NCBI GenBank assembly: GCA_030762175.1
Contig: CM060843.1
Span: 113,737,369 to 113,801,368, forward strand
DNA: 64,000 bases
From: Metallyticus violacea
Lineage: Eukaryota > Arthropoda > Insecta > Mantodea > Metallyticidae
Direction of reading: 5' to 3'
Shown: piece by piece, positions 37,516 through 49,297 of the stretch
How positions within the stretch are numbered: position 1 is the first letter of the stretch
How the letters are laid out: each line of letters opens with the position of its first letter
Notes under the pieces: model-generated
The model's input: only the letters and a program-made list of their open reading frames with translations
What the model was told of the DNA's origin: nothing
Databases searched by the model: none
Translations under genes and position numbers: made by a program

Positions 37516-37523
37516 ATAGATTA

Positions 37524-37817
37524 CGTCGGTCCTGGTGGTATAGTGGTAACCATACTTGCCTTCTAAACCCAAGATTGCGGGTTCGATCCCGGCCAGAATC
37601 GATGAATTTTTTCGGGAATAAAAAACCTAAGTATGGCTTCCTTCGGAAGGGAAGTAAAGCCGTGGGTCCCGTGTCGTACATTTACAGCACGAAAAAGAAC
37701 CTCAAGCCTGAAAGAATAGGCCTCAGAGCAAAATGTGTCGGCCGTTTCACGCCCTGATTCGAATGGAGCGCTGTTGACCTGAGATGTTAAAGAGCGTCCT
37801 TAATAAACAAATAAATT
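37524..37817 (+). mobile_element. SINE2 full-length reference copy
   Basis: The tRNA-like head is intact: GTCGGTCCTGGTGGTATAGT and GGTAACCATACTTGCC include a good box A, and GCGGGTTCGATCCCGG is a good box B. The body follows: CGATGAATTTTTTCGGGAAT, GGCTTCCTTCGGAAGGGAAG, CCTCAAGCCTGAAAG, GTCGGCCGTTTCACGCCC, and GACCTGAGATGTTAAAGAGC with a tail of AATAAACAAATAAATT. Direct repeats ATAGATTA at 37516-37523 and 37818-37825 are a probable short target duplication. The CTTCTAA around the anticodon position would fit an Arg(TCT)-like ancestor, but the anticodon stem does not pair well, so the source tRNA is not certain. It is not a functional tRNA gene. Confidence 0.92.
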
Positions 37818-37829
37818 ATAGATTATATA

Positions 37830-38320
37830 CAGAGGGTACCAAAAATGTATACACACTTCAAGCAAAGAAAAAACTGCATTAATATAACAAAACTGGAATT
37901 CACACAACAGAAAATGATAAGCACTAATTATCTTAGACTTTTACAATTACAACATTAGCTCAAAATGTCCACCTTGGGCGTCAATACACTTCTGAGTACT
38001 TTGAACTGCTGATTGAGCAACGTTTGCGAAAGTGTCCTCAGCGATTGCAGCACACGCCGTTTCAATTTCTTCCCGAGGTGCTGCCAGTGTAGCTGGTTTT
38101 CTACGGTATACAACATCTTTAAGAGTTCCCTATAGATAGAAGTCCAACGGAGCTAGATCCGGAGAACGCGGTGGAAACTCAATCAGACCTCTTCGTCCTA
38201 TCCACTGTCTTGAAGATAAAGGTACGCACGTACTCTCGGTGGTAATGTGCTATGCACAATCCTGTGGCATACAGTACCATGAGTCTCAAATGCGTGCAAT
38301 TATTACTCGCGTTGATGGCC
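37830..38320 (-). mobile_element. DUF4817-type mariner-like transposon, truncated and internally deleted
   Basis: The plus-strand left end (AGAGGGTACCAAAAATGTAT then ACACACTT, preceded by TA) corresponds to the element end at 23670. On the minus strand, the catalytic C-terminus FPPRSPDLAPLDFYL is followed by GTLKDVVYRRKPATLAAPRE, then by EIETACAAIAEDTFANVAQS and QKCIDAQGGHFE, which runs to the protein's normal end. Upstream, only TRVIIARI from the N-terminal domain is joined to a few codons before FPPRSP, so the central catalytic region is missing. At about 38320 the sequence changes abruptly into a mariner element. Confidence 0.85.
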
Positions 38321-39575
38321 CTTCTTCAGTTTTGAGAAAAGGAAATAGTCACTGGGAGCTAGATCTGGGCTGTAGGGTGGATGGTCGATCTCTTGAAAGT
38401 CATATTTCTTCACAGCTTCCATTGCAACAAGAGCTGTGTGCACAGGCGCGTTGTCGTGAAGAAGGCGCACCCTTCAGCTTTCCTCGCCTTTTCTCTTTGA
38501 TGGAAACACGTAGTCTGTGCAGTATTCCAGCATAGACCCCATTTACTGTGGTGTTCTTCTCCTTGAAGTCAATGAAGAGTGTTACTTCACAGTCCCAAAA
38601 GATAGTGGCCATAATCTTCTAAGTGATCATAGTAACATAGCTACATCTCCTGTAAGAATTGTTTGCAGAACTTCTCTTTCGTTGCCACGGCAGAGCTTCA
38701 AAATGTCTGACAACAGATGTCTCGTTGCTGCTTTTGAACTGAGGAAAGAAGTCTAAACATCCATCTTGCACTAACCTTATTCATGTTTAAATGACGATGA
38801 ATAATTGCAAAGACCGTTGTTTTAGAAAGTCCCAGCCTTGCTGCTATGGGCCGCTGGTCTTCCATAAGTTCTCCTTCCACAAGAGCGATGTTTCCCGGAA
38901 TGAGCATCTCCAAGGGCCGACCTGCACCTCATTGTCTTCAATGCTTTCTCGACCCATTCGGAAAAGTTTGGCCCATGCTTTTACGGTGGAATATGAGGGG
39001 GATGCTTCCCCATGTACACCGTCCAATCGCTGTTTAATTTCATTTGGAGTAAGTCCTTTTTTGTGAAGAACTTAATAACAGCTCGAAACTCCATTTTTAA
39101 CGTCACAATTTTCTACACAGCCTTCTTTATGCAACTATATCTGAACAACTGAACATAGTGGAGTGGAAGTTGCATGTGAAATTATTTACTTAACAGATAA
39201 GGTATGACACCAGATAAGGGTTTTGTGAAGGTGACACCGCCACGAGTGGCCGAGGTTGTTAAGGCACGGACTCGTGAGCGGGAGGTCTGGGATCGAATAC
39301 CGTCAGAACCGTCCTCCCTGACTGAGGTTTTTTCCAGGTTTTCCTCAGGCCTCATAAATGGCAAATTCCGGTAAGGTACCCTAAACTTAGGCCTGGAACA
39401 ATTCCTTCCTAAAAAAATAATAAATCCTTTACCAATATTTCATTTCATGTATCGTTAGTGTTCATCGCCTGTGATACCTCTGTAGCAAAAACGGACGTTA
39501 AGCACCAATAATTCATTCATTGTGAAGGCGATAATCCTTGGCGGCGAGGCCGGAAAACTTATTGACTTACCTTCG
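38320..39575 (-). mobile_element. mariner element (same subfamily as 14804-16058), truncated and interrupted by SINE1
   Basis: From TTTTGAGAAAAGGAAATAGT (38331) the plus strand parallels the element at 14804-16058, starting about 215 bases inside its left end, so the left terminal repeat is absent. Minus-strand pieces include MATIFWDCEVTLFIDFKEKN, KTTVFAIIHRHLNMNKVSAR and LDGVHGEASPSYSTVKAWAK. About 95 bases around the first catalytic block are deleted near 38620, so the first aspartate is missing. The right terminal repeat survives (minus strand from 39575: CGAAGGTAAGTCAATAAGTT, followed by TTCCGGCC), with TA at 39576-39577. A SINE1 occupies 39235-39519 near this end. Confidence 0.9.
39235..39519 (+). 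mobile_element. SINE1 inserted in the mariner element, 12-base TSD
   Basis: The head CCGCCACGAGTGGCCGAGGT, GTTAAGGCACGGACTCGTGA and a degraded box B (GGGATCGAATACCG) are followed by CCGTCCTCCCTGACTGAGGT, the CATAAATGGCAAATTCCGGT block, a GATACCTC to AAACGGACGTTAAGCACC 3' end and a short AT-rich tail. Target duplications TTGTGAAGGTGA (39223-39234) and TTGTGAAGGCGA (39520-39531) come from mariner sequence: the uninterrupted copy reads TTTTGTGAAGGCGATAATCC near 16000-16020. This places the SINE insertion after the mariner insertion. Confidence 0.95.
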
Positions 39576-39577
39576 TA

Positions 39578-42500
39578 TGTTGCTTTTCTACCTGTAGTTT
39601 TCCCTATATATGCTGAGTCCAACGGCTCCCAGCTCATTCTGGTATACGATGTCTACAAGCAGCCTCAGACGCGTTAATCAAAGCTAATATAGCGCTATGG
39701 CTATCCCTTAAGGCAGCGCTCTCATTTAAAAGATAACATATCAATAGCAAGTGGGCCTTGAGAGTCGAAATAAAATCCGTTAGTCCGGCCAGTCCTAAAC
39801 GTGCCGTAGCACATGGACTGAGTGGTTCGCTCTAAAATAGAACAAAAAATATGAAACCTTGTACCACTGAACCAAGCCTAATATTCTCGTTTTTTAAACA
39901 CTGTTATAGAAAGTATTATAAGCATACCGAATAAGCTTATTATATAGTAAGACATGTATATTTATTAAAAGATTACACTATTGTATTTTATTTAAATGAA
40001 ATGAAAAAGCACATAAGTTTTCTTTCTTAATCAGTAGAAGGATGTTAACAATGAAAGAAAGAAAGGTGATGATGATTTTTATATAATTTATTTTAAAATA
40101 TTTTGTATTTATTTTGGAGTTAAATTGTTCAGAAAAACAAAAAAAAAAAATTGAAAAATGCTTAAAAAATATGAGGCTCGTGTACAAAACGATGATACGA
40201 AATTCAAGCTTGCATGCTTTCCAACAACGCATTCCATTTCAACAATATAAGTCACTCGGTCACTTTGCCATTTACCTGCAGGTTTGCTGTAGGGCGTACT
40301 AGCGTCTCCTATAAACACTTTCTGAAATCCGTCATCATCTGTAGGGACCTGAATTCGAAGGCAACTTATTCATATTTTGTCATGCAATAATGCGTCCATT
40401 CTTTCTTTGAGTAAGTGTATGTGTTTGAGGAGATTTTGTCTTATTCTCGTATAAGCTTTTCAGTATTTCATTTAATTTTGACAAAGCTTTATTACATAAC
40501 ATACTTTAGACTTCTGAAAAACCATAAAATATATAAAATAATTATACAAAACTGCGGAACAGACGAATTTCATTTCCATAATGTTCTTGCTTCTGACGCA
40601 GCGGGCTTGAGTTGGATTCCTAGTTAGGTTAGTTTGCTAACAGTTTGTTTCAGAATTTTTCCATCAGATATCAAGGCAAAATATATGCAGCACAGTTACC
40701 TATATTCATTCAATCAAAAGTATTTAAATAGTTCATAAATCCTACTTTATAGTTGAGGAAAGACAAAATTTGGCACTTATTTAAAGAAAAGCTAAAATTA
40801 TAATTACTTATTATATATGTAAAGAAATGGGTAAGTGAATGAAATGTGCCAATATGTAAGCTTGTGCCAAAAGGAACACATGATTTTGATCGACCTGAGA
40901 AAATATGCAGTTAATGGCAACGTTTCGAGCTATGGAATTTATGAATGAAGAAGAAAATAAATACTGAACCGCCATCTATTTTCTGAAACACTTTATAAAT
41001 CTATAGCAAAAGCGCTTGATGTGCACCTGTTACCTAGTGGGAAACGGATTCTGTTTTAAATCATTGTCACAAATAAATTAACTCCTGGATTACTGATTCG
41101 GAAGTACCTATATTTCTCTTCGGATTTTTCATTAGCGTCACTATGGAGGTACCGTAGGGAGAATGCTAACTTGGGCGGTCTGGAAACACTCATATTAAAA
41201 ACATCCCCTTGCACGCCGCACATTTGTATGAAATCGGGTCGACACGTATTGGCAGCAGACCCGCAAATAGATTCAGGTCACAAGGGTTGTGATATATGCG
41301 TACATTGAGCAGATCGATTGCTCTGCTCTCGTTTTCTGGATACAGAGCTAGAAGCGCCCATGGACACAGAAGGTTGAAAATTAGCTTCACTTTTCATGAA
41401 ATTTAATGAGATATTTCCATGTACCTACTTTATCTCTTGCTTTAATCCTACAAACCATAGTGGGGAATAGAAAATGGTACATCTACGGCTTAATATATGT
41501 AAAGCACTGTAGCTATTAACTGTTACTATATATCAACATTTTGTTTAGAGTGGTGTACCCTAGCAGATGAAATGGCAATGAATCATAAAATTTAGTAAAA
41601 TTCTTTCTCGAGTCTACTGTTGGCTGTCTTTGCTGGTATCAAAGTTCACCTTATGAACTAAAATTGCTGCGGCATTAAGCTGAAATAAAGAATTGCTGTC
41701 TGCAATGAAGTATGTTGACATATATTTGGAGTAGCTTGTATCATCAAGAGGTAATGTATCGATCAAAATAGGCTGCAAAAGTTTGTAACTATGACTTTAT
41801 AGGCAGTGGCTTTTGTCTCTTAAATGCGTTATTTGTTTTAGGCCTGAAGTGCTTTATCCAAGCAATAGAGCACAACCAGCCGTAACCTTCAGCCCCGTAA
41901 CGAACAAGAGCTGTGGTTCTCTGTTCCTAAATATCATCAAGCAAAAGTCCTATTTAGTACAAATCTTGGGATATTCTAACTCAGGATTGACAGCGCCAAA
42001 TAAAATCCGAGTTATGCTTCAAAGCAAAGCAGTGAAAGATCGCAGTACGTTATCAATCGACGGCTTTACGACTCATCTGCTGATTGCTACCCAGAAATAA
42101 AGCGCCGTGGATTGCAAATCTCTAGTTGGACTCATGGAAACTGACAATAGCGACCGAGATAATAACTTGAACAAAGAGTTGTCTGCCTGTTCGCCGATCG
42201 TCTGAATGTCAGCGGAATGCGACTGCAGTGTGCGGCAACCTGGAGCTGGGATGACAAGTAAATTGCCTCGATCTTCTTCTTCACTCCAAACTACAATATC
42301 CCTTTCTTTATACACATTTATTAAACTTTCCTTTATGGTAGTGATGTCTTATTTCCCGCCAAAAGAATTTTAACATCACTTAGTGACTCCGTTTTGAAGG
42401 TGCATGGCACCCATGTCACCTAGCGACGTTGAAACTACAAAACATTGTTGTATTGTCTTTTGTAGTTTCTAAGATCAACTGGCCGAAGAAAAAAATTAAA

Positions 42501-45500
42501 AGTTCTTGCATTTCATATTGAGCGGCTTTCGAATATTATTTTCTGCAGTTCCCGAAAGACTACACCGTTAGATATGCCAACAGCTTGACTGAAGTTTTTA
42601 TTCTTCGTTCTCAATCAGTGCTGTTGTATAAAAGTAGGATTCTGTATAATCGCATTAATTACATGAAAACAAGCTCTTCGACAGTCCATCTGTTGAAATA
42701 AGCTGGAGTTATTTGTTGGGTGTTATTTTATCAGTATGCGTCGGAATTGCTAAGCACTAAAACCAGAATGAAGTGGAATGAAGTTTGTTGCTGCACTGTA
42801 GGAGAGGGATACCCTCTCCCCTAAGCCTGATACTTATCATTCTTCTATACCTGCCGAGCAGTGATTCATAATTTGAGTTCGCGTTTTGTTTATATTCACC
42901 TGATAGTATGAGCATAGCTAACATGCTATTATTGCTTAAGAATTCCGATGCCTTTTAATCAGCATTGTAAGCTCCTTCCTCTTATTACTTAATACCAAAA
43001 TACTACTAAACCTAACAGAGGGTTAAACGTTTTGAAGCTTCTTTGTTTAAATGCAACTAATATGGCACATGCGCTACTGCTTAAATATTTTTATAGTATA
43101 GTAATTTGTCATTGATGGTAGTTAATGATATTATATACTGCCTTTCAGTTCCTTGACCATACTCCAGAAGCAGAGTGAAAGCGTCATTACTAGTGATAGA
43201 GCATTTGTTGTCAATGACGAGAAGTAGACTTAAGCAGGAATTTTTTTACCATATATTATTTTTCTTCACAGTACTGCAGAGATGCTTTTAAAGAAACAAT
43301 GGGCAGGAAAATATCTTAAAATTGACTGACTTTTGATCGTATTAGATAGATTTTGCATCATCTTTATATACTTAAGCGTGCTGATCCATTGTTTGGAATG
43401 TTCTATACTTTAAAAAGTATGTTCTTATTAAGTAGGTCACGGATCTTCAACTCATGGCCCACATATCTCTGAAAGTGGACAAAATTATTTTAAAAATTAA
43501 ATGCTTAACATGAAAACTCGATAACATATAAGGTACATATTGTGTAAATACATAATTAAAGTTTAATGACACCAAACGTCGTTGAAATGAGTTTGACAGA
43601 TTGAAGAGCCCTAGAGAAATATTTCTGAGGTTCTCTGTGAATTAGTCAAGTTATACATTTTAATAAATATTAATAATTAATAACAGTATCAATATTTCTA
43701 ATATTTTTATTATAGACATTTTTGAAATCTCCATTTATCCATATGCTGTTAATATTTAGCAATGAAGTTAGAATGGTAATTTTTTAAATGCTAACATTTC
43801 TATAAAAATCGTTGAAGAATGTTTCGTCATCTTTAAACATTTCACAATTACGGTTACTACCTCAGTATTTGTAAATTTAATTCCAATAGAAAATTTAAAG
43901 TAATTATTCACATTTGTAGCCCAGTTCCTCATAAATGCACTTGCTCGGCCCATGCCTTACATTGAGTTAAATGCCTAGAAGTTATCATTGATCATCACAG
44001 TGCAAAACGGATAAACATGCTGTATAAACGAGTTTGTTTATTCCATGACTGTACTTAACGGTTCATAAATGTATTAGTTTTTGAAAGGACATCCATCGCT
44101 TACTTTATTTGCCTTGGTTCAATCGGTGATTAAATATGTAATTATTGCATGGAGATGTCTTACTAAGACAAATCTTAACTCGTTGTTTTTATTATATGTG
44201 TAACCAATGAAATAAGCTTTTTCGGAATATTTTTAAAAAAAATTGAGTAAGTGTTCATAGTTATTATTTTCACAAAAATCGTGAGTACTAAAACCCCCTA
44301 ACTTCCATACTATCCACTGATTTTTACGTGAACCTAAATGCGATATATCCGCTGGACTGAAACATTTATGAATTTCGGATGAAGCTGTATCTGGTACCCT
44401 ATCAGTTATAGAATAATTGATATAATTAACATGCATGACTTCGAGCCAGTAATTATGCGACACTTGTATTGTGTCTTTTCCATTAAAGAAAATTCAATGA
44501 CTCAGTTGTCATGTGTAGAGCTAAGATTTTATGTTGTTTATTATTAATTAGTGTGTGTATAATTCTTTATTTTCAGTTAAATTCATGTAATAGTATAGCA
44601 ATGTTAGGAAAGATATTATTCTCTTGCTCGGACCACGGCCAGGTAAAGTTAGACAATGGAAGGTAATACTGTTTGGAATATGAGCGAAGGGGCTAGATAC
44701 CCCTCAGGCATGGAAACTACTCAGAGCGAGAATGAGAACAGGCTTAGGTATAAGGCAATGATCTCAACAGCAGAAGCTTCGTTCGAAATTTACTGAGAGC
44801 GAATGGAAAAGTTTGTAGCTTGAGTAGTTAAACATAGCGAATAGAATGACAGATCAGTGATGTCAACAACAGCCTATGAGTAAGACTGACACAAAAAGGG
44901 CGCGAAACCTAGCGTCAATTACGATGGTAGCGTTAGTTTTGTATCCAGTATATAAGAAATAGACTCTCTCACAGAAGCACGCAGTTTAAATCTTCAGTCT
45001 TCGATTCAGAGTGGCTGTTGCGTCGTTCGGCAGTCCGAAGAAGAGTGGCCTAAGTTCGCGGTATAAAGTCAAGCATTGATGAGAATCAATCTTCAATTAC
45101 GACGCCAGTTACTCGATTGAATCATTGTACCTCGCTGAAATAGCACCACAGCAACACCTACTTTGAATTCTGCATCGTTAGGCGAGCATAAATTATCTAC
45201 GCGACTATCAATCTCGCTTTGCCCGGTGGTCCGACCTGAGACAAGAGAACGCTCAGATACTTGTGTCTGAACAAACTCCATAAGCTAGCAACGTGGCGTT
45301 ATTTGTTATCGTCTTCCTCATATAACCCCCTCACTCAGTCCCGCCGAGCTTTAGCTTCCAAAAATAGTCTATAATGCTAACCATTACACCATTACACCAA
45401 GTAGGCAATCTGAATTTATTCCGAACACTGTGTTTCCTTGAGAGTTAACCAGTCATACTTATGTAATTACATAAATATATATTAATTATTTAATACATTT

Positions 45501-48030
45501 ATTTGAATATTGTGTTATTGCATTAACTATTATAATTATTTGCTATTTTTATTTAAATAATTTATCATCCATCATACTACTTTATCAGATCTACTAACTG
45601 TAATCGACTGCCTTTTCTGCCATTACCACGGTTAACCTGTTGATGTGTAGAAGAATTAAAAGTGAAATTAATAAGTAAAGTTAAATGAAATATATGGAGC
45701 ACTAAACCTCTGAACCATGACTGACACATTTCACATATTGAAACGGACACTACACTGAAACAACTAATTACACGGATACTGCGACTCATTGCTGGCCACG
45801 AGCGGAACATGTTGACGTGCTCGCAACGGCTTACTCCCACAAGCACTCTGTACCGAGGGCATTTCCACATAAATGGAAAGCACAGCATTAATTTACCGTG
45901 CCATAACCCGTTTCACGTGGTGATGACCGGATGGAACATATTTATATCGCATATTAATTCCAATTTTAGTAAAATCAACGCAACATTATAAGTGGCTATT
46001 TCACTCATGTGATGTAATCTTAAAATCGACCAATGAAATAAATCAAATTTTTGAGTTTTGACCAATCATAGCCGGATTACGGAGTACAATATAAGAGTTC
46101 TAACATATAATCACACGGTAGATAATGTTTACTGTTATAATATTTGAAACTTTTTAAAGTATGAAGAGATTAAAAGAACTTTTTTTTTCTGAAAAGTGAA
46201 GATAATTCAGCTAGAACACAATCTTCATATTATAATCACATGGTAGCATATCTCTAAATGTTAGATATTATTAATTATAAAATTAGATTATTATCTAATG
46301 GATAAAAATAGCGTATCAGTCACCATAAAATACAACTATTTTTATTGCTTTAGTTCTTGTGTGACAAGTGATAAGCGTTGGTTCATTGAAAGGTGTTTGC
46401 CACAAAAGGAAATGTCTTCACGCAGCTGGACATAGTAGCATTTTGCACGGTGGACGGTTGATTGTGTGCGATCACTCAATATCGCTGACAAGGTGGCAAG
46501 CTGCCTTGATGGGTACAGCGTCTTCCCTGACAGAAACTCCTTGCAAAATTCTATGAATAGCAGATGAAGCTTTTCATAATACAGGAAGTATGGTGTGTTT
46601 TTAGAAGGATAGGTAGACAAATAAAGAGCTGACAACTGGAAATAGGCTATAAAACTGCAGAGAGCTACAAGGCTTAAATATACTGAATGCAGAATAAACG
46701 TGAGATTGATTTATTTCTTTACTCTTTCGATTTCCCTTACTTTTCGAGTGTTGTTTGCAGGTATGTGTATAATAATTAAGAATGATGCTTTTTTATAGGC
46801 TAGCTAAAATATAAATTTATGAAAAGTATGATTTCTAGAGGTGTCCTTTTCTTTTGGCATATCCCTCAACAGGCTCTTGCTATTTTTCTCAAAACTGTTT
46901 CTCAATGTGCGCTGAAAAACTGCAATCACAAAGTATTTTAATTACAATTTTTAATGTATTAGCAGGTGTCATACATTTTTATGTCGAAAAACATTACTTT
47001 TTTCTTCAGAATTTTAGAATATGTGCAAAGTGATCAATTCATTTACCTGCACAGGAACATTTACCCAAGATATACACTGTTTTAAACCCAATCGTTTATG
47101 CGTACTACTTTACCATATCCCCAAATGTTAATAATTTAACACTTTTTGCATTAATCTTATCTCTTTCTGCATCTTTATTTCAAAACAATTTAATTTAAGT
47201 CTCACTTCTCTATGGAATATTTTACTGTAACGTTACGTGATAAATTTTTACTTTAGTGTACAATAAAGATTTATAAAGCTATTAACATAGTTTTATGTTC
47301 TCACAAACACTAAGTTTATGTGAAATATAACATTCGTTCTTCTTTTTAGTTCTCTAATATATTTAAAGAGTCTAACTTGGATTAGTCATTGAAATCGAAT
47401 GTAAATTAATTTTTTTTCTATTAGTTCTCTTGTTACAATTCTGAGTAGCATAGGCTTTATCAGCTTCTGGCATTGCTATTAGCATAAATATGGCTGCCGA
47501 TTCATTGAACATCTTCCGCAACATGAAAATGCATGTGAAGGCATAGCAATATTAATGGTAACTACTTTCAACACTTGCTACGAGAATGTCATGTTTCTCA
47601 TAGAAGGAATTTGTCAAATGTCGCTGAAATACCGAGGAAATTAAGCTGGATACTGCTTGCCTTAGTTTCAATTAAGCCAAAACCAATATTTATGTGTTAA
47701 TTAGATAGCTAATTACAACAGAACCCACTCAATCAGTAAATTAATATCGTTTTTCGTGTATTGTTATTACGTTGCATTTGAAAACGTGATGTTTCGCAGT
47801 GATTTCAAATGGCGTAGAACATGCTTTTAAATGCTTCTTGATGGCAGAATCTGCAAGTACTAAATTACATATATGCTCAAAATCAGGGGTATTTTAGCGT
47901 GTTGTTTTATGAAGGAAATACTTTTTACATACAGTAAATGCATCTTAAAAGGATTTATGAATAAAACAATAAAACAAATATTTTTATGTTCAGGTTTAGC
48001 TGATCTCCAGCCTTTTTTTTGCTCTGTACT
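39578..48030. other. Long unannotated stretch (about 8.4 kb)
   Basis: Mostly AT-rich with only short frames. The 95-codon plus frame at 41813-42100 and the 103-codon minus frame at 45577-45888 have no family motif. A less AT-rich part at about 44620-45400 contains a TATATAAG box (44950) and, on the minus strand near 45405-45380, a tRNA-like GGTGTAATGGTTAGCA. Neither is enough to call a promoter, LTR or tRNA. No named repeat was recognised elsewhere in the stretch. Confidence 0.5.
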
Positions 48031-48037
48031 CAATATA

Positions 48038-49295
48038 CGAGGGGCGATATGCCTGACAAAGAAAACACAAGCTTTGCGATAATTTTGTTTATATTTCAGC
48101 ATAGTCACCTTGTAAATCAATACACTTTAACGAATTTAAAAATTGTTGATACCCTCAGTAAAATAAGCTTTTTTTCTCTGTGAAAAATATGAATCTGTCT
48201 CAGCTTCATCATTTGATGTGAAGCATTTCTTCAGGTTTGGGAACACACAATAATCGCTGAGAGTCAAATCCGGTGAATATGGCGGATGTAGAATCTCTTG
48301 GAAGTGAAGATAATACCGTTTCCTATTATCCCTTACGTATATGAATAAACACATTATGTGATGAAAGAGAGCTTTCTTTTCCGCAAGGTGTGGACGTTTA
48401 GACTGAATAGCACTCTTCAGTTGGTCCAGTAGTGAAGCGTGTGATTATCCCCGGTTATGGTTCTGTCCTTCTGAAGTAGTCTACGAGCACCACATCATGA
48501 GAATTCCAGAAAAATCAGTCATGACTTTTCCTATAGATGGAATCGTTTTGCTTTCTTTGGTGCACTTTCACCTTTACCATTCACTTTGCACTGCTCGTTC
48601 GTCTCTGGGGTGTGATGATGATTTCGTGTCTCATATACTGTTATGAAACGTCGAAGAAATTCACTAGAATTAGTTTAAACAAGCCTAACCACTGTTGCGA
48701 AAGGTTCATTCGAATGTGTTTTTGTCCATTGTTAAAGCATGCAACACCCATCGTGGGAAAAGCTTTCTCATGCCCAAAAATTGGCGTAAAATGTGTACAC
48801 GGCCTATGAAGCAAGGTCTTTGCAATATCAGCCAACTTCCGTACTTTCAACTGGCGATCATTCATTGTGTTGTTATGCATTTTTGTCACAATCTCGTCGA
48901 TCATAGTAGTTTTGGAAAGTCTTGAGCCGTCATAATCTTGAATGAATGTACAACCACGCTTAAATTCCACAGCCCACTTTTTAACCATCAAAAGCGAAAA
49001 TAAAGAACCCTTTAATTTGAAATTGTAACACAACTTTTTAAATTTTGGGGGGGGGGTTACAAGTAAACCCTTCAAAACGAAGAACTTTATCGCAGTTCGT
49101 ATTTCAGTTTTATCTATTTTGTAGAGAATGTTAACACTAGTTTGTTTACACAATCGTTACAAACAAGCGATTACACTCACGCATCTGAAACTTTACCGAA
49201 CGCCATCTAAAGAACGATACTTGGCAACTATCATAGCAATTTGCCATATTCAGGACATCTCTAAGCCAGGCCGAGAACTTTTATAACACCCCTCT
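48038..49295 (-). mobile_element. mariner element of irritans-like type, end to end, transposase dead
   Basis: Ends are CGAGGGGCGATATGCCTGAC on the left (48038) and, on the minus strand from 49295, AGAGGGGTGTTATAAAAGTT then CTCGGCC, with TA at 48036-48037 and 49296-49297. The length of 1258 bases is normal for mariner. Minus-strand transposase pieces: VKKWAVEFKRGCTF, IDEIVTKMHNNTMNDRQLKV, RKLADIAKT, FITVYETRNHHHTPETNEQC, HPPYSPDLTLSDYCVFPNLK and TEGINNF. The first catalytic aspartate is tyrosine (TVYE in place of TVDE), the HDN block is destroyed, and the last (SDY) remains. The subfamily call rests on the protein pattern and GAGGGGTGT-type ends. A run of 10 G at 49047-49056 lies inside the coding relic. 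Confidence 0.9.
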
Positions 49296-49297
49296 TA

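Noticed and set aside
37524..37600. Possible tRNA gene (good box A and box B)
   Set aside because: The anticodon and acceptor stems do not pair, and the sequence continues into the SINE2 body and tail.
41813..42100. 95-codon plus-strand frame
   Set aside because: No family resemblance, and no splice or upstream context that would make it an exon with confidence.
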